NCBI GenBank assembly: GCA_012517315.1
Contig: JAAYVE010000024.1
Location: 62,001 to 126,000, forward strand
Reading direction: 5' to 3'
DNA length: 64,000 nucleotides
Origin: Deltaproteobacteria bacterium
Lineage (GTDB): Bacteria; Desulfobacterota; Syntrophobacteria; Syntrophobacterales; Syntrophobacteraceae
The notes beneath the pieces were generated by a model that searched no databases, had not been told where the DNA came from, and was given only the letters and a program-made list of their open reading frames with translations. Shown here piece after piece: positions 46,419-55,627 of this stretch. A program made the position numbers and the translations under genes. Position 1 is the first letter of the stretch. Each line of letters opens with the position of its first letter.

Positions 46419-49400
46419 CTCTTTCGCTGCATGAGGGATTCCGGATCGATTTCCAGGGGCAGTCGCAAGAGGCGACCCCTGCGATCGGCGTACACAAGGT
46501 ATCCCTGTTTGGTGACGGTTTCGAAAAGATCCCGTGTCAATATAACGTCAAGTTTGCAGTATTCGATGAGGGATTTCCAGTTTCCTTCGCGGAACCATTT
46601 GACGGCCTGGATTCCATCGGAGCTTTTGGTGGTTCCCAGGTTGGCCTGGGCCAGTTGGTCCAGGCTGATGCGGAATCCCAGCTTTTTCTGGATTTCATGG
46701 AGGAGGTCCAGGGTGGGAATTTTTTCGAAATCAAGGGGCGTGTAAGCCTTGAGGACGTGGTAGTCGAAACGCAGGACATTGAAACCCACAACAAGATCCA
46801 GTTTCTGAAGGTGGCGGATGAATTCCTGGATCTCCTCCTCCCTATAAACGTGGAAGTCTTTCGAATGAGTATCGTAGAGGACGACCACGGAAACCCGCAT
46901 GAGGTGCTTGTTTCCCCATCCTCCCACTTCCTGGGCCAAGCGTTGGGTCTCGAGGTCGAAGAAGCCGATTCGTGGGGCCGTTGGCTTGATCGGTGACGCC
47001 GCTTGCGCGACACGTGGGGAATCCTTTTCATTCACCGGGCAGGTGTCTCCTTCCGACAGGTTCATTTCTCCAAGGAGGATGCGCAGAACGGTGAGGGCGG
47101 CCTCCTTGTCGAGAGGTTTGTTCCCCGAGCCGCACTTGGGGGAATGGATGCAGGCGGGGCAACCTTCAGGACAGTCGCACGAGGCGATGAGTTCCTTCGC
47201 CTTGCCCAGAAGCGCCTCAATGATGGCATAACCCCGTTCCGCCAACCCGATCCCTCCCGGATAGCCGTCGTAGATGAAGATGGCCCCCTTGCCCACCTGG
47301 TGATGGAGAGGGCACGAGATGCCCCCGATGTCGTTCCGGTCGCACAGGGCGAAGAGCGGAAACATGCTGATGGCTGCATGCTCCACCGCGTGGATGCCGC
47401 CCATGAAGTGGAGGTTGCACTGTTGGATGCGCTGGGCCACGGCCTGTTCAATCTCGATCCAGAACCCCACGGTTTCAAAAACTTGGGGAGGAAGTTCCAG
47501 GGCGTTGGTATCCAGCAGTTCCTGGCTGAAGAGCCGCCTTTTTTCGTAACCCGTGATGGTTTCCGTGACCCGGAGGCGCCCCATGCGCACCAGGAAATTG
47601 CCCACAGGCTTGGAGGCGAGCACTTCGAGAATCTCCGTCTCCTTTTCGCTCTTCACCCGGGTGTAATAGGGCACTTGGCTGGGAATGACATGAATGACCC
47701 GGCGCACCAGGTCCAGTTCTTCCACGAGGTAACTCTCTCCCCTGTGGAGATAGACCGCTCCGGGATGGCACTCTTTGAGGGCTCGCATCCCCTCGTTCTT
47801 GCCGAGAGGGACCTTTTTTCCCGTTGAGCGGTTATGAAGGATTATGGCGAAGGATTCCCCCACGGATCGGATGTCCACCCCCCGATGGGGTTGAAGGGCG
47901 GTCGGCAGCCACTGGCCTCCTTCGGCGCTTTCGAGGAGCCGCCCTTCCCTTGTGAGTTCGCCCAATGCCCTCTCCATGGCAGGGGAACAGCTTTCCAGTT
48001 CCTCCCGGGTTAAAGGAAGCTCAGCTGCGGCACAGGGGAGGTGGGCCTTGAGGATTTCACGGTTCATTGGGTCCGCCACGGCGATCTCGTAACCGCTCTC
48101 AAGGAAGTACCGGGGATGATGAATGATATACTGGTCCAGGGCGTCCGGCTGGGGAAGGAGAATGATGGCCGATTCCCGCCCGCCGCGGCCGACGCGCCCT
48201 CCCCGCTGCCAGGTGGTCATGACCGTCCCCGGGTAGCCCACCAGAACGCATACGTCCAGGCCGCCGATGTCAATCCCCATTTCCAGGGCGCTGGTGGATA
48301 TGACGGCGGCCAGGGTCCCGTTGGCAAGTTTTTGCTCGATGACCCGGCGCTCTTCAGGGAGGAACCCCGCCCGATAGGAGCTGATACGGCCGGACAGATG
48401 CGGCGCCATACGCAGAACGCTCATGTGCACCAGTTCCGTCACCCGCCTGGACTGGGTGAAAGCGATGGTCTTGAGGCCCGATTCCGCCGCCTTCATCAGG
48501 AGTCGGGCTGCGACCCCAGATGGATGGCCGGCCGGGCCCTCTTCCGATTCCATGAAGATGAAATGCCTTTTCGACTGGGGTGCTCCATGACGGTCAACCA
48601 CCGCGACCAGGGTGTCTCCCTTCACATTCGGCCCATCTTCCACCACCGCTGCCGCATTTCCCGACATTCCCATCCGCCCTGGACCGGAAGACCCAAAGGG
48701 TGGCTGGAATCCCATGGGACGGATGAGTTCTTGCGCCAGTTCCCTTGGATTGGCAATGGTTGCAGAGAGCATGATGAACTGGGGGGAACTCCCGTAATGT
48801 CGGCAGATGCGCTGCAGCCTCCTGAAGATCTGTCCCACGTGGCTGCCGAAGATGCCCCGGTAGGTGTGGAGTTCATCCACCACCACGAACTGCAGCTTCT
48901 TCCAGAAGCCTTCCCACTTCCCGTGATAGGGAAGCAGGCCGTAATGGAGCATGTCGGGGTTGGTGAGCAGGATGTTTGGGGGCTTCTGGCGCACCCTGGC
49001 CCTCTGGTGGGGTGTGGTGTCGCCGTCATAGACGGCGGCGTCGAAGCATTTCTCCCCCTGTTCTCCGGAACAGGCGCGGAGGAAACCCTCCAAAGTGTCC
49101 ATCTGGTCCCGGGTGAGGGCCTTGATGGGGAAAAGGTAGAGGGCGTGGAGGCCGGGGTCCTGGAGGAGGGACTCCGCTACGGCCAGGTTGTAAATGAGAG
49201 ACTTGCCGCTGGAAGTGGGGGTGGCCACCACCACGTGCCGCCCGGACCGAACCTGGTGGAGGGCTTCCGTTTGGTGGCTGTAGAGTCTGGTGATGCCTAG
49301 CCTTCGCAGGGGTTCGGCAAGTTGACTGGGGAGCGGTGTTTCCTGTGCCCCGTATTCCGGTTCCCTTGCCGGCAGCACCTCATGGTGAACCACCTTCATT

Positions 49401-49444
49401 CCCTGCCACCGGTTGTTCACCAGGGTGTTCAAGAAACGCTGCAT
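46415..49444 (-). CDS. Fused MrfA-like helicase and MrfB-like exonuclease
   Basis: A 1009-residue protein. The N-terminal half is a Hrq1/MrfA (YprA)-type DEAD-family helicase: VVVATPTSSGKSLIYNLA (Walker A), VVVDELHTYRG (motif II as DELH), MLSATIANP, and TWQRGGRVGRGG (motif VI). Residues about 735-765 hold the four-cysteine zinc motif CDCPEGCPACIHSPKC of the DUF1998/MrfA domain. From about residue 835 there is an RNase H-like exonuclease domain (IGFFDLET, VVGFNVLRFDYHVL, YCKLDVILTRDLF) as in MrfB (YprB). In Bacillus subtilis these two act together in mitomycin-C repair but are separate genes. Start ATG 49444 is preferred; a GTG at 49504 is possible. Confidence 0.88.
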   Translation of the reverse strand: MQRFLNTLVNNRWQGMKVVHHEVLPAREPEYGAQETPLPSQLAEPLRRLGITRLYSHQTEALHQVRSGRHVVVATPTSSGKSLIYNLAVAESLLQDPGLHALYLFPIKALTRDQMDTLEGFLRACSGEQGEKCFDAAVYDGDTTPHQRARVRQKPPNILLTNPDMLHYGLLPYHGKWEGFWKKLQFVVVDELHTYRGIFGSHVGQIFRRLQRICRHYGSSPQFIMLSATIANPRELAQELIRPMGFQPPFGSSGPGRMGMSGNAAAVVEDGPNVKGDTLVAVVDRHGAPQSKRHFIFMESEEGPAGHPSGVAARLLMKAAESGLKTIAFTQSRRVTELVHMSVLRMAPHLSGRISSYRAGFLPEERRVIEQKLANGTLAAVISTSALEMGIDIGGLDVCVLVGYPGTVMTTWQRGGRVGRGGRESAIILLPQPDALDQYIIHHPRYFLESGYEIAVADPMNREILKAHLPCAAAELPLTREELESCSPAMERALGELTREGRLLESAEGGQWLPTALQPHRGVDIRSVGESFAIILHNRSTGKKVPLGKNEGMRALKECHPGAVYLHRGESYLVEELDLVRRVIHVIPSQVPYYTRVKSEKETEILEVLASKPVGNFLVRMGRLRVTETITGYEKRRLFSQELLDTNALELPPQVFETVGFWIEIEQAVAQRIQQCNLHFMGGIHAVEHAAISMFPLFALCDRNDIGGISCPLHHQVGKGAIFIYDGYPGGIGLAERGYAIIEALLGKAKELIASCDCPEGCPACIHSPKCGSGNKPLDKEAALTVLRILLGEMNLSEGDTCPVNEKDSPRVAQAASPIKPTAPRIGFFDLETQRLAQEVGGWGNKHLMRVSVVVLYDTHSKDFHVYREEEIQEFIRHLQKLDLVVGFNVLRFDYHVLKAYTPLDFEKIPTLDLLHEIQKKLGFRISLDQLAQANLGTTKSSDGIQAVKWFREGNWKSLIEYCKLDVILTRDLFETVTKQGYLVYADRRGRLLRLPLEIDPESLMQRKR

Positions 49445-49631
49445 CACTGCTTGGAATCCTTCACAGTTTGGGAGGGCATGCACTAGATGAATCTTGACAA
49501 CCACCTCCGGACCTTGCTATCGCATCAGTATTACCCAATCCATGAACTCACTGCAAGGTTTCAGAGGCGAACGAACCGGGTCTTTTCCCCAATCCATTGG
49601 AATGCAGAACAAAAACAGCGAGGAGGCGAAT

Positions 49632-50267
49632 ATGGACGTGCAGGAAGTTGTGAAGAAAATCGCATGGCTTGGACACGATGTCATCCGGCTGGAGGGAAGT
49701 GCGGTCGTCTATTTCGACCCCTACCAGATCACCACCACCCGCCCAGCGGACATCCTGTGTATCACCCATGACCATTTCGATCACTGTTCCCCGGAGGACG
49801 CCAAGAAGGTGATGAAGAGCGACACGGTCATCGTCACCGACGCGGCATCGGCCAAGAAGCTGCAGGGGGACATCCGGGTGGTGGCTCCGGGAGATCGGGT
49901 ACAGGTGAAGGGGGTGGAGATCGAGGTCTTGCCCGCTTATAACACCAACAAGGAATTCCACCCCAAGTCGGCAGCCATGCTGGCTTTCGTGGTGACCCTG
50001 GATGGGGTGCGATACTACCATGCGGGGGACACGGATTTCATTCCGGAAATGAAGGGTCTCAACGTGGATGTGGCGTTCCTCCCCGTTTCGGGAACCTATG
50101 TCATGACCGCGGAAGAAGCCGTGGAAGCGGCGAAGGCCATCCGGCCCAAGCTCGCCATTCCCATGCACTACGGGGCCATCGTGGGCTCGGAGGACGACGC
50201 CGTTCGTTTTAAGAAGGCACTGGAAGGGGTGGTGAATGTCGCCATCCTGAGTAAGCAGAAGGATTAG
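49632..50267 (+). CDS. Metallo-beta-lactamase-fold protein, UlaG/UPF0173-like
   Basis: A 211-residue MBL-fold hydrolase. ATG 49632 follows AGGAGG at ideal spacing. The motif ITHDHFDHCSPEDAKKV supplies metal ligands; VRYYHAGDTDFIPEMK and PKLAIPMHYGAIVG are the later ligand segments, as in UlaG-type lactonases and UPF0173 proteins. Substrate unknown. It is divergent from the helicase gene and followed by a repeat-rich intergenic segment. Confidence 0.85.
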   Translation: MDVQEVVKKIAWLGHDVIRLEGSAVVYFDPYQITTTRPADILCITHDHFDHCSPEDAKKVMKSDTVIVTDAASAKKLQGDIRVVAPGDRVQVKGVEIEVLPAYNTNKEFHPKSAAMLAFVVTLDGVRYYHAGDTDFIPEMKGLNVDVAFLPVSGTYVMTAEEAVEAAKAIRPKLAIPMHYGAIVGSEDDAVRFKKALEGVVNVAILSKQKD

Positions 50268-50595
50268 AGTGTTCCGCGAATGATCCCTCTCCCTCAGGGA
50301 GAGATGAGGGACGGGGGGAGTTTCTCGTTGCCCCCATCATCCCCAACCCCCCCTCCCAAAGGGGGAGAGGGCGTCTTCTAGGTCGGCGGCTCTCCCCTAG
50401 ATTCCATCTGCGAGGGTGTTCCCGGACTTCGCTGGTTCGCACCCAGGCATGGGGTGAGAGACTATTCGAAGTATGGCTGGTTTCGCACCCGTTCGATGCC
50501 CTTTTTCCCGTCCCTTCGTTGAAGCTTGAGTTCCGGCCCTTTCTTCCTATTTTCCGGTCTTGTCAACCGATTCTGTTCCATTCAGGAGGAAAACC
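50268..50595. repeat. Intergenic purine/pyrimidine palindromes (REP-like)
   Basis: About 330 bases without a gene. CTCTCCCT-C-AGGGAGAG is an exact palindrome at 50287-50303, and a CCCTCCCAAAGGGGGAG hairpin lies near 50350-50370. Similar GGGGAGAG/CTCTCCCC sequences recur at 51590-51620, 54145-54168 and 54370-54440. Confidence 0.5.
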
Positions 50596-51528
50596 ATGGC
50601 AGCGGCTTATTTGGAAGCCCACAGGGACGGAAGGCTCCAGGAACGCATCAGGAAAGCCTTTCAGTGGATGAAGAAATGCACCCTTTGCCCGAGGTTGTGC
50701 AGGGTGAACAGGCTTGCGGAAGAGCGGGGGATCTGCCGCACCGGGCGCCACGCCGTTGTGGCGAGCTACGGACCCCATTTCGGGGAGGAAAAACCTCTCG
50801 TGGGACGCCACGGGTCGGGCACCGTTTTCTTTTCCCACTGTAATCTCTACTGCGTCTTCTGTCAGAACTACGAAATCAGCCACAGAGGCGAGGGCACCCC
50901 GGTGGATGCCGACCAGTTGGCCGCCGTGATGGTGCACCTCCAGGAAGCGGGTTGCCACAACATCAATTTCGTCACCCCTTCCCACGTCATTCCCCAGATC
51001 TTGGAAGCGCTCCCCAAAGCCGTGGAAAGGGGCCTGGAAGTCCCCCTCGTTTACAATACCGGGGGATATGACCGCGTCTCCGCCCTCAAGCTCCTGGAAG
51101 GGATTGTCGATATTTACATGCCGGATTTCAAGTTCTGGGATGCCTCTGTGGCCGGGGAACTCTGTTCCGCCCCCGATTATCCGGAAAGGGCTCGGGCGGC
51201 TCTGAGGGAAATGCACCGGCAGGTGGGGGACCTGGAGATGGATGCCGCGGGGGTTGCCCACCGGGGACTCCTGGTGCGCCACCTTGTCATGCCCGGGGGG
51301 CTTGCCGGGTCGAATGAAATTCTCCGCTTTATTGCACGGGACCTTTCTCCGAATACATACGTGAATGTCATGGACCAGTACCATCCTTGCGGTGAGGCGA
51401 TGAAGATGCCCAAGCTCAGGCGGCGCATCACTCCAGAGGAGTTCCAGGAGGCCCTGGAGGCGGCAAGAGAGGCCGGGCTCACACGCCTGGATCAGCGGCA
51501 TCGGCACTGGATCACTCTGGAGTGGTAG
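50596..51528 (+). CDS. AmrS/PflX-like radical SAM protein
   Basis: A 310-residue radical SAM protein. ATG 50596 has an AGGAGGAAAACC ribosome-binding site. The N-terminus has CTLCPRLCRVNR...RGICRTG, the cluster motif is SHCNLYCVFCQN (CxxxCxxC), and VNVMDQYHPCGEA and RRRITPEEFQEALEAAREAGL are C-terminal family features. Proteins of this group (PflX-like) have no established substrate. It differs from the hyp-linked radical SAM protein by lacking the zinc ribbon. Confidence 0.85.
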   Translation: MAAAYLEAHRDGRLQERIRKAFQWMKKCTLCPRLCRVNRLAEERGICRTGRHAVVASYGPHFGEEKPLVGRHGSGTVFFSHCNLYCVFCQNYEISHRGEGTPVDADQLAAVMVHLQEAGCHNINFVTPSHVIPQILEALPKAVERGLEVPLVYNTGGYDRVSALKLLEGIVDIYMPDFKFWDASVAGELCSAPDYPERARAALREMHRQVGDLEMDAAGVAHRGLLVRHLVMPGGLAGSNEILRFIARDLSPNTYVNVMDQYHPCGEAMKMPKLRRRITPEEFQEALEAAREAGLTRLDQRHRHWITLEW

Positions 51529-51748
51529 TTTGCTGGTGTATTCGTGCCGTGGCGTTTGCGGAGATTGAAAGGGGATTTCCCTTTGCCCCGCCCCTTTCCC
51601 ATGGGGAGAGAGAATGCCCGCTGGCGGACCGCTCTTGCGGTCAAGGGGCGAAAAAGGGGCGATCAAGGGGTTTCGTTTCGAAGATCCCATTCCCCTGGTT
51701 GGGGGGTGAGTTTCCAAGCGTTCATGAGGAGGGAGCGAGAGGCGATTT

Positions 51749-52831
51749 ATGGCGCGAATCGACGCATTTTTCAAGCTGATGAACGATCAAAAGGCATCGG
51801 ACCTTCATCTCCTGTCGGGGCAGCAGCCGGTCCTGCGCATCCGTGGGGACTTGGAACGGGTGAAGTTCAAGACCCTGGACGACGACGAGTTGCGTTCCAT
51901 GCTCTATGAGATCACCCCCGAGGACAAGATCAAGGTTTTCGAAGAGACGGGAGACCTGGACTTTTCCTATGAGATCCCAGGCCTTGCCCGCTACCGCTCC
52001 AATTTTTTCATGCAGAAGAACGGCATCGGCGCCGTTTTCCGGGAAATCCCCAGCGAGATCCTATCGGTGGAGCAGCTGGGGCTTCCGCCGGTCATCAGCA
52101 GGCTGGCCCTCCTGCCCCGGGGCCTGGTCCTGGTGACGGGCCCGACGGGAAGCGGCAAGTCCACCACGCTTGCCGCCATCATCGACGAGGCCAACAGGAA
52201 GCGCAAGGACCACATCATCACGGTGGAGGACCCCATCGAGTTTGTTCACACAAGCAAGAACTGCGTCATTAACCACCGTGAGCTCGGCACCCACACCCGT
52301 TCGTTCACGGCGGCACTGCGGGCGGCTCTCCGTGAAGACCCGGACATCATTCTCGTGGGGGAAATGCGGGACCTGGAGACCATGCGCCTGGCCTTGGAAG
52401 CAGCCGCAACAGGGCACCTGGTGTTCTCCACCCTGCACACGACGGGAGCTGCCAAAACGGTCGACCGCATCATCGAGGTCTTCCCTACTGGGGAGCAGGG
52501 CCAGATCCGATCCACCCTCGCCGATGGGCTTCGGGCTGTTGTTTCCCAGGCCCTGTTCAAGCGGGTGGATGTAAAGGGCCGCATGGCCGTGCTGGAGATC
52601 ATGATCGCCACTCATGCCGTGCGGGCGATGATCCGGGAATCCAAGACACACCAGATCGTCTCCGCCATGCAAACAGGCAAAAAGTACGGTATGCAGACCC
52701 TGGACGACGGCATCATGGCGGCGCTTCAGGCTGGGAAGATCAGCCCTGATGAGGCGTACATGAAATGTGTGGACAAGGAGAAATTCAAGCCTTACCTGAC
52801 GGAACCCCCCATCGACTTCACCGAGGTGTAG
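51749..52831 (+). CDS. pilT: Type IV pilus retraction ATPase PilT
   Basis: A 360-residue hexameric ATPase that depolymerises type IV pili for twitching and DNA uptake. It has the N-terminal ASDLHLLSGQQPVLRIRGDL, Walker A TGPTGSGKSTTL, the Asp box DHIITVEDPIEFV, Walker B DIILVGEMRD, the His box TGHLVFSTLHTTGAAKTVDRII, and the PilT-specific AVRAMIRE (AIRNLIRE-like) retraction motif. ATG with GAGGGAGCGAG. Paired with a second PilT-like gene 58 bases downstream. Confidence 0.94.
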   Translation: MARIDAFFKLMNDQKASDLHLLSGQQPVLRIRGDLERVKFKTLDDDELRSMLYEITPEDKIKVFEETGDLDFSYEIPGLARYRSNFFMQKNGIGAVFREIPSEILSVEQLGLPPVISRLALLPRGLVLVTGPTGSGKSTTLAAIIDEANRKRKDHIITVEDPIEFVHTSKNCVINHRELGTHTRSFTAALRAALREDPDIILVGEMRDLETMRLALEAAATGHLVFSTLHTTGAAKTVDRIIEVFPTGEQGQIRSTLADGLRAVVSQALFKRVDVKGRMAVLEIMIATHAVRAMIRESKTHQIVSAMQTGKKYGMQTLDDGIMAALQAGKISPDEAYMKCVDKEKFKPYLTEPPIDFTEV

Positions 52832-52889
52832 GGGCCGGGATGTGGTGATCAAGGCTTCCGGTGGGATCAACCATGAAAGGGCATGACCT

Positions 52890-54059
52890 GTGAGAAAGCG
52901 AGAACTGGACCAGTTCCTCACGAGCATTCTGGACGAATACCCCCACCTTTCGGACATCAACTTTACGGTGGGAAAACCCCCTCAGGCGGAAGTGGACGGC
53001 GTGCTGAAGCCCGTGTGTCAGGACCTGGGGATAAGGAAGATCACCCCCTACCATACGGAAATGCTCATGCTGAATCTGGCAGGAGGTGACAGACGCTGCA
53101 TGCACCTTCTTCTCCAACAGGGATCCTGCGACCTTTCCTATCACCTGCCGGGAAGAGCCCGTTTCCGTGTCAACGTGTTCTCCCAGCGGGGGACTTACTC
53201 CATCGTCATGCGGCAGCTGCCCACCAAGGTGGCTTCCATTGAAGAGCTGAAACTGCCGGCAGTGTTCAAACAGGTGGCGGAGGAAAAGAACGGCATCGTA
53301 TACGTGACGGGGGCCACAGGAAGCGGTAAAACCACAACCCTTGCAGCTATGCTCAACGAGATCAATCGGACGAAGGCCGTGCACGTCATCACCCTGGAGG
53401 ACCCCGTGGAATACGTGCACCCGCAGCTGAACGCCACTTTCAACCAAAGGGAGTTGGGTCTCGATTTCGACACCTTCGCAAACGGTCTCCGGGCTGCCCT
53501 GCGCCAGGCCCCCAAGGTCATCCTGGTGGGGGAAATGCGGGACCGGGAAACGGTGGAAATCGGCCTGAGTGCAGCAGAAACGGGCCATCTTGTCCTCACC
53601 ACCCTCCACACCATCGATGCCGCCTCCACCGTCAACCGCATTGTGGGGATGTTCGAATTGGAAGAGGAACGCCTCATCCGCCTCCGCCTGGCGGAATCCA
53701 CCCGGTGGATCATCTCCCAGCGGTTGCTTCCCAAGGTGGGAGGTGGTCGCCAGGCGGTCTTCGAAATCATGGGGAACAATCTCCGGGTCCAGGAAGCCAT
53801 CACCCACGGGGAATCGGAAGGCAAGACCTTCTATGACATGATGCAGCAGTCGAAACCTTTTGGGTGGACGACTTTCGACGATTGCATCATCCAGCACTAC
53901 GAGGATGGGACCATCACGGGGGAAACAGCCCTGGCGTATGCGTCCAAGAGGGCGGTGGTGAAGCGTGGAATCGACCAGATCCTCGCCGCCCGGGGCGAGA
54001 AAACCACCGACATCGAAGGTCTGAAGATCGACCGGGAATACTCCCGGCGCGTGGATTGA
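52890..54059 (+). CDS. Second PilT-type ATPase (PilU-like)
   Basis: A 389-residue PilT/PilU-family ATPase. Visible: Walker A TGATGSGKTTTLAAML, Asp box HVITLEDPVEYV, Walker B KVILVGEMRDRETVE, His box TGHLVLTTLHTIDAAS. The C-terminus lacks a clear AIRNLIRE motif (it has NNLRVQEAITHGESEGKTFYD), which is more PilU-like. GTG start at 52890 with AAAGGG about 12 bases upstream. Likely an accessory retraction ATPase working with PilT; the rest of the pilus machinery is outside the window. Confidence 0.88.
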   Translation: MRKRELDQFLTSILDEYPHLSDINFTVGKPPQAEVDGVLKPVCQDLGIRKITPYHTEMLMLNLAGGDRRCMHLLLQQGSCDLSYHLPGRARFRVNVFSQRGTYSIVMRQLPTKVASIEELKLPAVFKQVAEEKNGIVYVTGATGSGKTTTLAAMLNEINRTKAVHVITLEDPVEYVHPQLNATFNQRELGLDFDTFANGLRAALRQAPKVILVGEMRDRETVEIGLSAAETGHLVLTTLHTIDAASTVNRIVGMFELEEERLIRLRLAESTRWIISQRLLPKVGGGRQAVFEIMGNNLRVQEAITHGESEGKTFYDMMQQSKPFGWTTFDDCIIQHYEDGTITGETALAYASKRAVVKRGIDQILAARGEKTTDIEGLKIDREYSRRVD

Positions 54060-54577
54060 TCCCTTCACCGACCAAGGCTGCCTCGCAATTTCATCTATCG
54101 GAGACGGCACAGAACCGATTTTTCATGCACCGAGAGAGGATTGTCTCCCCCCATTTCGCCGGGGGGAGGCGAAACTCGGCACCCTCTCACGGAATCCGCC
54201 ATTCTCCGCGGGACAAGGCCCGACTCGTTCCCCCCGGCTCCCCGAGTCATCCACACCTTGCTTCTCACCTTCGTTGCCTCTCTTTTTCATCGGTGGTATC
54301 AAGGGATTTACCGCTGCTGGACGTGCTTCCACAGCGTCCAGCGAGAAGATGAGGGAGAGGGGCTTTCATCCCCGCTCCGTGAGCGTGCTGCTCTCCCTTC
54401 CCCAGGAATGCTTCTTCCGCTTCTCCCCATGGGGAAGACGATCTGCGTGAAGAGAAAGCGACGCTTGTCAGCTCAACTCTCTTCCGCTTGACGGGGGGCG
54501 TCTCGGGCGTCCTCGCCGCCGCCTCTTTCCAAAATGGGTGGGCGAGGCGATGAAAGGAAAGGACAGGCACCGGTCTC
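54060..54577. other. Intergenic region with GC-rich inverted repeats
   Basis: About 520 bases before thiL. CTCCCCCC and GGGGGGAG form a hairpin at 54145-54168, and CTGGACG/CGTCCAG pair near 54316-54340. No gene recognised. Confidence 0.45.
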
Positions 54578-55627
54578 ATGAAAATCAGCGAACTGGGGGA
54601 ATTCGGACTCATCGGGCGCATTGCGGGTATCCTGGGGCCCGCGCCTGCCGACGTGGTGGTGGGAATCGGAGATGACGTGGCGGTTCTCCATGTGGGAGGT
54701 TCAGAACACCTCCTCGCCACCTGTGACATCCAGGTGGAGGGGGTCCATTTCCGGCAGGACGCCACGACCCCGCGACAACTGGGAAGGAAGGTCGCCGCCA
54801 TCAACGTGAGCGATATCGCCGCAATGGGCGGCACGCCCCGTTGGGCCCTGGTCTCCCTCGCCCTCCCGGATGATACGGCAGTCGCCTTTGTGGACGAGCT
54901 CTACAAAGGACTGGAGGAACAGCTTCGGTGGGCCGGGGCGGCGGTGGTGGGGGGCAACTGCAGCAGGGCTTCGGGGGAGATGATGATCGACCTGTGCCTC
55001 CTGGGATCGGTGCAACCCGACTGCATGATCCTCAGAAAAGGGGCCAGGGTCGGGGATAGTGTCCTGGTGACGGGCACTCTCGGGGATTCCCGGGCAGGCC
55101 TTGAACTCATCTTGGCCCCCTTGGGGGAAGTCTCTGAAGCGGCCCGCCGCGCCGTGACGGAAAGACACCTCACCCCTCGGCCTCGCCTCAAGGAAGGACA
55201 AATCCTCGGAGCCAGCGGAATGGTGCATGCCATGGCGGATGTAAGTGACGGGCTCATGAGCGACCTCGGCCACATCTGCCGGGCAGGAAATGTGGGGGCT
55301 GAAATCTGGATGGAGAGGGTTCCGGTGAGCGAAGCCTGTCTGGAAATCGCCAAAGGCTCTGGAGTGGATCCCCTCACGTGGGCGCTGGCGGGAGGGGAGG
55401 ATTACGAGCTCCTCTTTACTGTGGATTCTCGACATGTGGCCTCAGTTGCTGATGCGGTGTGGAGGCAGACGGGCATCACCTGCACGGAAGTGGGGAGAAT
55501 TCTCTCCCCGGAAGAGGGCATCCGGGCGGTTCACCCCGATGGGCGTTGCCTGGACTTCACAGCCCGTGCGGGGGGGTGGGACCACTTTGCGAGGGGGGGT
55601 AACGAGAAAAGAGGAATGAAAACATGA
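54578..55627 (+). CDS. thiL: Thiamine-monophosphate kinase
   Basis: ThiL phosphorylates thiamine monophosphate to the active cofactor TPP. The 349 residues start KISELGEFGLIGRI and show GIGDDVAVL, DIQVEGVHFR, NVSDIAAMGGTPRWALVSLAL, DVSDGLMSDLGHICRAG and LAGGEDYELLFT. Its stop overlaps the thiD start by ATGA, so the two are translationally coupled. No TPP riboswitch is evident upstream. Confidence 0.96.
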   Translation: MKISELGEFGLIGRIAGILGPAPADVVVGIGDDVAVLHVGGSEHLLATCDIQVEGVHFRQDATTPRQLGRKVAAINVSDIAAMGGTPRWALVSLALPDDTAVAFVDELYKGLEEQLRWAGAAVVGGNCSRASGEMMIDLCLLGSVQPDCMILRKGARVGDSVLVTGTLGDSRAGLELILAPLGEVSEAARRAVTERHLTPRPRLKEGQILGASGMVHAMADVSDGLMSDLGHICRAGNVGAEIWMERVPVSEACLEIAKGSGVDPLTWALAGGEDYELLFTVDSRHVASVADAVWRQTGITCTEVGRILSPEEGIRAVHPDGRCLDFTARAGGWDHFARGGNEKRGMKT

